From assembly GCF_002179555.1 (NCBI RefSeq), contig NZ_NHOU01000015.1, positions 225 to 64,224 on the forward strand: a stretch of 64,000 nucleotides of DNA, given 5' to 3'. Positions within the stretch are counted from its first letter, which is position 1; each line of letters begins with the position of its first letter. The notes under the pieces are model-generated. The model did no database searches, had not been told where the DNA came from, and saw only the letters and a list, made by a program, of their open reading frames with translations. The stretch comes from Salinicola salarius. GTDB lineage: Bacteria; Pseudomonadota; Gammaproteobacteria; Pseudomonadales; Halomonadaceae. Shown here one piece after another: positions 56,285 to 64,000 of this stretch. Made by a program: the position numbers and the translations under genes.

Positions 56285-57541
56285 GACGCCACCTTCATCG
56301 GTGCCGGCCCGAGCGCCAGCTCGACGATATCGGCCGCCCGCTCGGCGCCGCCGGCCTGCCGTAGCAAAATGGCCGCGTCGGCGAGGCGCTGGCGGCAGGC
56401 GTCGTCCGCCAGCAGCGTCTCGAGCGCTCGCGCCAGGCGGGCGCTGCCGCTCCGGCGGGAAACCCGTTGACCCAGCCCGTGCCAGACCAGCCTGGCGGCG
56501 ACGCCGGGCTGATCGAAGGCGATCGGCATGACGAGCATCGGGGTCGAGGTCGCGATCGCATCGACGACGGTATTCAAACCGCCATGGGTGATCACTGCCT
56601 GGGCCTGGCGCAGCGTTGCGTGCTGGTCGGCAAAATCGGTGACGAAGGTGGCGCCGTGGGCTTTCAGCGCCTCCGCCCGGGCGGGAGGCAAACCGCCGCA
56701 GTGCGCGATCGCCAACTGAACATCGAGACGGCGACAGGCACGGGCGATGGTTTTGAACAGGCCGTAGCGATGGCCCTGTAGCGTGCCCAGCGAGGCGAAG
56801 ACGAACGGGCGTCCGGGATCGGTCGGCCAGGCGTCTCGTGTCGTTTCCGTATCGCCTTTCGTCCGGCGCAGCGGACCGACGGCATGGAAGTTTGTCGGCA
56901 GCCGGTAGCGGGGGAAGTCCAGCGTTGCCGGTGTCTGACTGATCTGGGCCAGTGGCGACAGACATTCATGCAGCCCGGTGCGATGCGACAGGCCAAAGGT
57001 GCTTGCGTGATGCGCGATCACCCGAGCGTGGGGGCGCATCAATCGGTCGTAGATCGCCTCGCCGGGCGCGCTCGTCGGTGGCGTAGCGAAACGGCATCAC
57101 CGGCAGCGGCAGCCCCGGCTCGCGATTGATCGGCAGTGCGCAGGCCACCGACACGAACGGCAGCGCCATCGCCTCGGCGACGAGGCCGCCGGCTGCTTCC
57201 ATCTGATCGGCGATGACGCCGTCCACGTCGAGGCGTTCGAGCGCGTCCGGCAGCTCCCGGCAGAGCATGTCGGTCGTCGCGGCCATGTCGGCGATGAGGC
57301 GGCGTATCGAAAGCCCGGTCGGATGCGCGGCCAAATGATGACTGCGTACCAGGCTGCCGGCGGGATGCGTGCGCAAGCCGACCGGCTCGAAGCCGATGCG
57401 AGCATCACTGACGAGCGTGCGGGCTTCCTGCTGGTGGATGAAGGTGACGCGATGGCCGCGATCGATCAACACGCCCGCCAGCGCCTGCAGCGCCTGGAAA
57501 TGGCTGTAGAGGGCGGGCGCGATGACGGCGTAGTGACTCAA
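56281..57541 (-). pseudogene. crtX: Zeaxanthin glucosyltransferase CrtX, broken reading frame
   Basis: Family role: adds glucose from UDP-glucose to zeaxanthin. The first part (TTG start overlapping the idi stop, [20 protein letters not shown] to LPVMPFRYATDERAR) stops matching near 57070. The family resumes in another frame at GEAIYDRLMRPHARVIAHHA and continues through FASLGTLQGHRYGLFKTIAR and the UDP-sugar site (DFADQHATLRQAQAVITHGG, AFDQPGVAARLV). Compared with the Pantoea protein as I remember it, about 5-6 residues are missing here, fitting a deletion such as 17 nt rather than a homopolymer slip. The second half would be made only by re-initiation. Confidence 0.82.
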
Positions 57542-58581
57542 TCCCGCCCCTCCCGGTCGAGGAGTGGCGCGCGCTTGAGCGCGGCGAGATCGGCGCTGCC
57601 GGTGCAGAAGCAGGCGATGCGCAGCTGATCGATGACGACGCGGAAATGGCGAATGACGGCCTCGCTGGAGTCGGTGGCGCCGGCGAGCGTCGCGGCCGCC
57701 TGGCCAGCGAGATCGGCGCCCAGCGCCAACGCCTTGGCCGCATCGATGCCATCGGCAATACCGCCGGAGGCGATCAGCGGCGTCGTCGGCAGGGCCCGGC
57801 GAATGTCGCGAACGGCTTCGGCGGTGGGAATGCCCCAGTCCGCGAACGCCATCGCCACGGCGCGCTGGTGCGGTTCCGTGGCGCGTTCGCCCTCGACCGC
57901 CGCCCAGGAGGTGCCGCCGGCGCCCGCCACGTCGAGCATCGCCACGCCGGCATCCACCAGTCGTCGAGCCACGCCGACGGACAGCCCGGCGCCGACCTCC
58001 TTGGCGATCAGCGGGACGTCCAGCGCGCCGGCGATCTGCTCGATGGCGTCGAGCACGCCGCGCCAGTCCCGATCACCACCATTCTGGACCGCCTCCTGAA
58101 GCGGGTTGAGGTGAACGATCAAGGCATCGGCGTCGATCATCTCCACTGCACGGCGAGCATAGTCGCACCCGCGCCGCCCCTTGAGCTGGGCGGCGCCAAG
58201 GTTGGCCAGCAGCGGAACGTCCGGAGCGATCTCGCGCAGGCTATGGTCGAGCCCCACGTTGGCATCGCTCTCGATGGCGATGCGCTGGGAGCCCACGCCC
58301 ATCGCCAGGCCCAGGGCCTGCGCCGCCTGTGCCAGATGGCGATTGATGATCAGCGCGCGTTCGGCGCCGCCGGTCATGGAGCTGATCAGCAGCGGGGCTT
58401 TCAGCGGTTTGCCGAAGAGCGTGGTGCCGAGGTCGATGCGATCGAGGTCGAGCTCGGGCAGGGCGCAGTGTTCGAAGCGAAAGCGCTCGAATCCGGCCCG
58501 GGTCCGGGATCTGGCCCGCTCCGGGTCGAGGACGATATCCAGATGATCGTTCTTGCGTTGCAGCAGTTCCGCGTCCTTCAT
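57538..58581 (-). CDS. fni: Isopentenyl-diphosphate delta-isomerase, type 2 (FMN-dependent)
   Basis: Interconverts IPP and DMAPP to supply the carotenoid precursors. The 347-residue TIM-barrel protein has [20 protein letters not shown] (about 67-86), MGVGSQRIA (about 95-103), [29 protein letters not shown] and the FMN phosphate site [20 protein letters not shown]. Type 2 idi between crtE and crtX is the arrangement of Pantoea-like clusters. It lies 85 bp after crtE. Confidence 0.95.
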   Translation of the reverse strand: MKDAELLQRKNDHLDIVLDPERARSRTRAGFERFRFEHCALPELDLDRIDLGTTLFGKPLKAPLLISSMTGGAERALIINRHLAQAAQALGLAMGVGSQRIAIESDANVGLDHSLREIAPDVPLLANLGAAQLKGRRGCDYARRAVEMIDADALIVHLNPLQEAVQNGGDRDWRGVLDAIEQIAGALDVPLIAKEVGAGLSVGVARRLVDAGVAMLDVAGAGGTSWAAVEGERATEPHQRAVAMAFADWGIPTAEAVRDIRRALPTTPLIASGGIADGIDAAKALALGADLAGQAAATLAGATDSSEAVIRHFRVVIDQLRIACFCTGSADLAALKRAPLLDREGRD

Positions 58582-58666
58582 GAATTCTCCATGGCCCTGA
58601 TGGATACGCCGTAAGGCATTGCCGATCTTCTACAGCGCTGGCGGGGGTTCGAGAGCGGGACGGGAA

Positions 58667-59576
58667 CTATTGGAAATCCGCCAGCTGCCGTTCGAACCAG
58701 GCGTGCATGAAACGGCGCGTCGAACCCTGCTGCCCACAGGCGTGGGTGAAGTGGTCTTCGGCGTTGTGCAGGTGGTCGCGCAAGCGCTGTCGCACCGCCT
58801 CGGCGCCGAGCGTCGCCACGAGTGTCGATTTGCCGAGATCCTTGCCGGCGTCCTTGCCGGTATCGTCATGACCGTCGGCCAGATCGTCGAGCAGCTGGAA
58901 CGCCTGGCCCAGATCCTGCGCGAAACAGCGCAGCCGTTGCCGCACCATGGGGGCGGCATCCGCCGCGATGGCGGCCAACTGGAGCGTGGCGCCGAAGAGC
59001 ATGCTGGTCTTGAGTTCGTTGGCGGCGACGATGTCGTCTTCCCCCGCGGGGAAGGGTGCCTTCGTGCAGGTCGAGGAACTGGCCTTGAACCAATCCCTGC
59101 AGACCCACGGCCGCGGAAAGCTCGGAAACCGCCTGGTTGCGCGATTCGCTCGAAAGCCCCTCGACCGAGGCCACGACGCCGAAGGCGTTACTGAGCAGCG
59201 CCACGGCGGCGAGAATGGCGACATGCTCGCCGAACTGGCGGTGGATCGTCGGCCGGCCGCGTCGCAGCATGGCGTTGTCCATGCAGGGGATGTCGTCGAG
59301 CATCAACGAGGCGGCATGAATCATCTCCACCGCGCAGGCCAGGTCGAGCAGGCCCGGGTGATGCGCGTCGCAACCCAGGTCGCGAGCGGTGAGCATCAGC
59401 AGCAGCGGCCGGGTGCGCTTTCCCGGCGTCAGCGTGCCTTCGCGCATCGCGGCGCTGACGAGATCGCGTTGACTGCCGGCGGGCAGGAGTTGTTCGAGAC
59501 GCCGCTGCAGCGCCTCCTTGAGCAGCGTCAGCTCCTCGTGCGGGGCTGGGGTCGTTTCTGCGGTGTGAGCGGTCAT
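58667..59576 (-). pseudogene. crtE: Geranylgeranyl diphosphate synthase CrtE, frameshifted
   Basis: Should make C20 GGPP for CrtB. From the ATG at 59576 (GGGAAG upstream) the frame gives a good synthase up to QGQFLDLHEGTLPRG, including the first aspartate motif (LMLDDIPCMDN). Then the frame is lost at the C run 59041-59045. Removing one base restores EDDIVAANELKTSMLFGATL, the second motif LGQAFQLLDDLADG and the normal C-terminus (302 residues). As written, the product lacks the second Asp motif and should be inactive. A one-base homopolymer difference is also the commonest sequencing error. Confidence 0.82.
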
Positions 59577-59859
59577 GGTCACTTCCCTGCTGTCGCCATG
59601 TTGCGGTGCGCGTCGATACGGAGTGGTATCGGTCCGGACATCCCTGTCCCGACGGTGAGGCAATGCTACGAACGCTCGCACGAACACGATGTTTCGGTGA
59701 ACGTGTACAAATCCTACATTACGTTGCCCGAGTCCGCCTCGCCGCCGCCGAAAAGGTCGCTTCTCCGTGTCCGGTAGTCCGTTCCGGTAGAAAGCGGCGC
59801 CCATTTGGCATATACGCATGCCTGGCGTGTATGGATGCAGGGGCCGTTGCAGGCCGGAC
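59577..59859. promoter_or_regulatory. Upstream region of the crt operon
   Basis: No gene is seen in these 283 bp. A perfect TGTACA half-site lies at 59704-59709 (minus-strand context ATGTAGGATTTGTACACG), like those before the MerR and epimerase genes, but without a partner 12 bases away. No convincing -35/-10 pair was found by eye. Confidence 0.4.
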
Positions 59860-60207
59860 CTACTGCGACTGGAGGACCGCCGAACACTGATCGAGCGTCT
59901 TGTCGAGCTCGGGCGGCCGGCTGTCGTTCTCGTCGCCTGGATCGTACTCCCGTTGCATCTTGCGCACCTCGGCTTCGCTGAAGCGTGCCTGCAGCGCTTC
60001 CGTCACGCACTCGCAATAGCGTTCGACCTTGGGGCCTTCGATGCCGCTGGCGGTGATGTTGGCCCGGCATTGCGCCCGGGAAGCTTCCACGGCCTTCGCC
60101 GACCACGGCGGCGGTGGCGTCTCTTCATCCTGCGTTTGCGCGTGAGCGGCTACGGCGAAGACGCAGCAGAGTGCCGCGATGGAGGCGAGGCGAAGCCATA
60201 GGGACAT
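59860..60207 (-). CDS. Small secreted protein with signal peptide, unknown function
   Basis: A 115-residue protein I do not recognise. The N-terminus MSLWLRLASIAALCCVFAVA then AHAQTQ is a clear signal peptide with an AHA-Q cleavage site, so it is probably periplasmic. The mature part has three cysteines (CRANITASGIEGPKVERYCE then CVTEAL and a final DQCSAVL), giving possible disulfides, and an acidic C-terminal helix. AGGAGAACCACC before the ATG selects this start over one 22 codons upstream. It precedes crtE on the same strand but with a 283-bp gap. Confidence 0.75.
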   Translation of the reverse strand: MSLWLRLASIAALCCVFAVAAHAQTQDEETPPPPWSAKAVEASRAQCRANITASGIEGPKVERYCECVTEALQARFSEAEVRKMQREYDPGDENDSRPPELDKTLDQCSAVLQSQ

Positions 60208-60432
60208 GGTGGTTCTCCTGAAGGGCAGCTCTCGGGAGGCTTTTCGAGGGGCGCTCCGGTAAGCGCTTGCCAAGGCGAGTGGAGACGGCCGAAAACGGTA
60301 ACGTTGCTTTTTACTCTAGAGATTCCGCGGCTGGCTGCCATTAATCATAGGTGTGGCCGGTTGATCAGGGAGGTGACCGGCACGAGTCGCCGCCGCCACG
60401 TAGACCCCGCCACGTCATGATCCCTGAAATGC

Positions 60433-60467
60433 AAAACGCCCGCCAGGCAGGGCCTGAGCGGGCGTTT
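60433..60467 (-). terminator. Terminator after tRNA-Pro
   Basis: AAACGCCCGC and GCGGGCGTTT form a 10-bp stem with a 14-base, partly paired loop, 10 bp beyond the 3' end of tRNA-Pro on the minus strand; the minus-strand stem ends in TTTT. Confidence 0.8.
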
Positions 60468-60476
60468 CGAAATTCT

Positions 60477-60553
60477 TGGTCGGAATAGCAGGATTCGAAC
60501 CTACGACCTCTGCCTCCCGAAGGCAGCGCTCTACCAAGCTGAGCTATATTCCG
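60477..60553 (-). tRNA. tRNA-Pro (anticodon CGG)
   Basis: On the minus strand: acceptor stem CGGAATA/TATTCCG, D-arm GCTCAGCTTGGTAGAGC, anticodon arm CTGCC-TTCGGGA-GGCAG, T-arm GGTTCGAATCC and an encoded CCA. 77 nt. Confidence 0.97.
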
Positions 60554-60601
60554 ATGTCATTGCCGGGCCGTTGCCATTCAGGCTAGCTCGACGGGGGTGA
60601 A

Positions 60602-60629
60602 TTATACTCATCCGAAGGCGCGGTGCAAC
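60602..60629 (-). promoter_or_regulatory. Promoter of tRNA-Pro
   Basis: On the minus strand, TTGCAC (60629-60624) and a perfect TATAAT (60607-60602) are 16 bp apart, about 50 bp before the tRNA. The -35 overlaps a 7-bp inverted repeat (60623-60644) at the end of ispB. Confidence 0.7.
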
Positions 60630-60646
60630 CCTGATCTTGCACCCTT

Positions 60647-61639
60647 TTAGACGTCGCGCTCGACGGCCACTCGCGTCAGCGTTTCCATGCTGTCGCGATA
60701 GGGGCTGGGCGCGAGGATTTCAAGCTGTGCGCGGGCCAGGCTCGCCATCTCTTCGGCGCGCTGCTGGGTATATTCGAGGGCGCCCGTTTCACGCACGATG
60801 GCGAGTACGTCGTCCAGGCGTTCCAGGCCGCCATCGGTAATCGCCTTCCGGATCAGCGCGGCCTGTTCGGGCGATCCCGTGCGCATCGCATGGATCAGCG
60901 GCAGCGTCGGTTTGCCTTCGGCAAGATCGTCACCCACGTTCTTGCCCATGGTCTCGGCGTCGCCCTGGTAATCGAGCAGGTCGTCGATCAACTGGAAGGC
61001 GAGCCCCAGATAGCGGCCGTAGAGTTGCAGTGCCTGTTCCTGCTCGGCATCGGCGCCGGCAAGGATGGCGCCGCTATGGGAGGCTGCTTCGAACAGCATC
61101 GCGGTCTTGCCCTGGATGGTATCGAAGTAGTCCGACTCTTCGATATCGGCGTTGCCGATGTTGGTCAGCTGCTGGACTTCGCCCTCGGCAATGATGCAGG
61201 TAGCGCCGGAGAGCACCTGCATGATCCGCATCGAGCCGACCTCGACCATCATCTGGAACGAGCGCGAGTAGAGGAAGTCGCCGACCAGTACCGAAGGGGC
61301 GTTGCCCCAGGTATCGTTGGCGGTGGCCTTGCCGCGGCGCCGGCTCGATTCATCGACGACATCGTCATGCAGCAGCGTGGAGGTGTGCATGAACTCGATC
61401 AGCGTCGCCAGGGTGATGTGCTTGTCGCCGGGAACGCTCTCGTCTCCGGGGTAGCCCAGTGACCGCGCCGCCAGCAGCACCAGCAGCGGGCGCAGGCGCT
61501 TGCCACCGCTTTCGATGATGTACTGGCCGATGGTTTCGACCAGTGGAATTCGCGACGCCAGTTGATCGAGGATCGTACGATTGACGGCGGCGAAGTCCTC
61601 AGCCACCGATGCATGGATGGATGCAGCGTTGGATTGCAT
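60647..61639 (-). CDS. ispB: Octaprenyl diphosphate synthase
   Basis: Makes the long isoprenoid side chain of ubiquinone from FPP and IPP. The 330-residue protein has both aspartate motifs (LLHDDVVDESSRRRGK near 92 and FQLIDDLLDYQGD near 215) and a long-chain type pocket without bulky residues before the first motif. It is divergent from rplU-rpmA-obgE, the usual gammaproteobacterial layout. It could not replace CrtE without a change in product length. Confidence 0.95.
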   Translation of the reverse strand: MQSNAASIHASVAEDFAAVNRTILDQLASRIPLVETIGQYIIESGGKRLRPLLVLLAARSLGYPGDESVPGDKHITLATLIEFMHTSTLLHDDVVDESSRRRGKATANDTWGNAPSVLVGDFLYSRSFQMMVEVGSMRIMQVLSGATCIIAEGEVQQLTNIGNADIEESDYFDTIQGKTAMLFEAASHSGAILAGADAEQEQALQLYGRYLGLAFQLIDDLLDYQGDAETMGKNVGDDLAEGKPTLPLIHAMRTGSPEQAALIRKAITDGGLERLDDVLAIVRETGALEYTQQRAEEMASLARAQLEILAPSPYRDSMETLTRVAVERDV

Positions 61640-61797
61640 GGTCGGCTTGTCAATGAATCGGGTGGGGTCGTTCGGCTTCTCGGCCGGGAGACGACGTGTG
61701 GGGGTATGCTAGGTGGCCCCCTCAGGTGCGTCAACCGACGCGGCGCTCGGCGGTTGCCCGCCGGCCGGAACGCGCGCGGGCCGGGCGCGCAAGAAGG

Positions 61798-61826
61798 TTG
61801 CCTGGCATGGCGTGAGCCGTTATAAT
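61798..61826 (+). promoter_or_regulatory. Promoter of rplU-rpmA(-obgE)
   Basis: TTGCCT (61798-61803), 17 bp, TATAAT (61821-61826). The transcript would have a leader of about 100 nt before rplU. Confidence 0.75.
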
Positions 61827-61933
61827 CCGCCGCCCAACTCATCATGCTCCCTGTCAGATGGTTGCCGGAAGGGGCACCACTCGCCGCAGGTCGATGAAAG
61901 AGCGCCAACCCCGATGAGTGTTTGGAGAATCTT

Positions 61934-62245
61934 ATGTACGCTGTTATCAAGAGTGGCGGTAAGCAATACCGCGTGCAGGAAGGTCAGACACTGAAGCTCG
62001 AGAAGCTGGAAGTGCCGACCGGTGAAACCCTGGAATTCGACCAGGTTCTGCTGGTTGCCGACGGCGACGACATCAAGGTCGGCGCTCCGCTGGTCGGTGG
62101 TGCCAAGGTGTCTGCCGAGATCGTCTCGCACGGTCGTGGCGATAAGGTGCAGATCATCAAGTTCCGTCGTCGCAAGCATCACATGAAGCGTCAGGGCCAC
62201 CGTCAGTGGTTCACTGAAGTCAAGATCACTGGAATCTCCGCTTAA
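61934..62245 (+). CDS. rplU: 50S ribosomal protein L21
   Basis: A 103-residue 23S rRNA-binding protein beginning [20 protein letters not shown], with [20 protein letters not shown] near the end. I chose the ATG after TTTGGAG; an in-frame start four codons earlier overlaps that site. rpmA follows after 32 bp. Confidence 0.98.
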   Translation: MYAVIKSGGKQYRVQEGQTLKLEKLEVPTGETLEFDQVLLVADGDDIKVGAPLVGGAKVSAEIVSHGRGDKVQIIKFRRRKHHMKRQGHRQWFTEVKITGISA

Positions 62246-62277
62246 GCGGAACATTCCCCCAGAAAGAGGTATTCGCC

Positions 62278-62535
62278 ATGGCTCATAAGAAGGCCGCCGG
62301 TAGTACGCGTAACGGTCGCGATTCCGAATCCAAACGCCTGGGTGTCAAGCTGTACGGTGGACAGAAGGCTACGGCCGGCAACATCATCGTTCGCCAGCGC
62401 GGCACCAAGTTCCATGCGGGAACCGGTGTGGGTATCGGTAAGGACCATACGCTGTTCGCTCTGAATGACGGTGTCATCAAGTTCGAGCAGAAAGGCCCGA
62501 GAAACCGCAAGTTCGTGAGTGTAGTCTCCGCCTGA
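62278..62535 (+). CDS. rpmA: 50S ribosomal protein L27
   Basis: An 85-residue protein whose N-terminus ([20 protein letters not shown]) reaches the peptidyl transferase centre; it is the uncleaved type, without the N-terminal extension of Firmicutes. AAAGAGG precedes the ATG. A terminator separates it from obgE. Confidence 0.98.
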   Translation: MAHKKAAGSTRNGRDSESKRLGVKLYGGQKATAGNIIVRQRGTKFHAGTGVGIGKDHTLFALNDGVIKFEQKGPRNRKFVSVVSA

Positions 62536-62556
62536 GACGTCACGAACCTTGTATGA

Positions 62557-63840
<1,284 letters not shown>

Positions 63841-63891
63841 GGGCAACCGTGATTCGGGTCATGACAGGCGGGCAGTCGGGCGGAGAATGAG

Positions 63892-64000
63892 ATGGCGACG
63901 GATGAGCGAGCAGGGCGCGGCGTACTCGAGGGCGCGAAGCGTGTCGTGGTCAAGATTGGCAGCGCCCTGCTGACCAACGATGGCCGTGGCCTCGACGCGG
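63892..64000 (+). CDS. proB: Glutamate 5-kinase, 5' part (cut by window end)
   Basis: First enzyme of proline synthesis, phosphorylating glutamate. Only 36 codons are present. After a short variable lead (MATDERAGRGVLEGA) comes KRVVVKIGSALLTNDGRGL, the amino acid kinase start with the VVKIGS motif. The obgE-proB order is typical of Pseudomonas and Halomonas. The start is supported by GGAGAATGAG upstream. Confidence 0.9.
   Translation, partial: MATDERAGRGVLEGAKRVVVKIGSALLTNDGRGLDA

Noticed and set aside
59035-59050. Programmed frameshifting to rescue crtE
   Set aside because: A short G5 on the sense strand without a slippery heptamer, stimulator hairpin or family precedent; a true mutation or sequence error is simpler.

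Overview
The window comes from a high-GC gammaproteobacterium, most likely a member of the Halomonadaceae. The evidence is the birA - tRNA - secE/nusG - rplKAJL - rpoBC - rpsLG/fusA/tuf - S10/spc/alpha order, a zinc-free 101-residue S14, the fabAB pair, the MFS-ssb pair next to uvrA, and a Pantoea-type carotenoid cluster. This family assignment is inference from gene order and protein character, not from a database search. No rRNA gene, IS element, prophage or CRISPR array was seen.

Region 1 (1-32.5 kb, all on +) is the transcription/translation superoperon. It runs from a terminator at the left edge through birA, four tRNAs (Tyr, Gly, Thr, Trp), secE-nusG, rplK-rplA-rplJ-rplL-rpoB-rpoC, rpsL-rpsG-fusA-tuf, the S10 operon, the spc operon with secY and rpmJ, and the alpha operon ending with rpoA-rplQ and a strong terminator. 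All genes are intact. Good sigma70-type promoters lie before the tRNA cluster, tRNA-Trp, rpsL, rpsJ (a perfect consensus) and rpsM. Two expected neighbours are missing: the second EF-Tu gene usually found between tRNA-Thr and tRNA-Trp, and coaX after birA.

Region 2 (32.5-44.4 kb) holds uvrA (-), a YajR-like MFS exporter and ssb (+), an SMP-30/gluconolactonase gene (-), an RmlD/NAD-epimerase-like gene coupled to a plsC-type acyltransferase (+), fabA-fabB (-), and a PAS-GGDEF-EAL cyclic-di-GMP protein (+).

Region 3 (44.4-48.7 kb) looks like a light-response locus. It contains a photolyase (phrB) and a MerR/LitR-like regulator lacking the B12-contact residues of CarH (both -), a frameshifted cbiX chelatase (-), and a TIGR01777-type epimerase (+). 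The promoter regions of the regulator and the epimerase both carry direct repeats of the TGTACA-N12-TGTACA form. rapA (-) and a small membrane protein (+) follow.

Region 4 (52.2-59.6 kb) is a zeaxanthin-type carotenoid cluster: crtE-idi-crtX-crtY-crtI-crtB (-) with crtZ convergent (+). crtE has an extra base in a five-base C run, and crtX carries a small out-of-frame lesion. As written, the cluster could make neither GGPP through CrtE nor glucosylated zeaxanthin. Whether this is true decay or sequence error is the main question raised by the window.

Region 5 (59.8-64 kb) has a small secreted cysteine-containing protein, tRNA-Pro(CGG) and ispB (-), then rplU-rpmA-obgE and the first 36 codons of proB (+).
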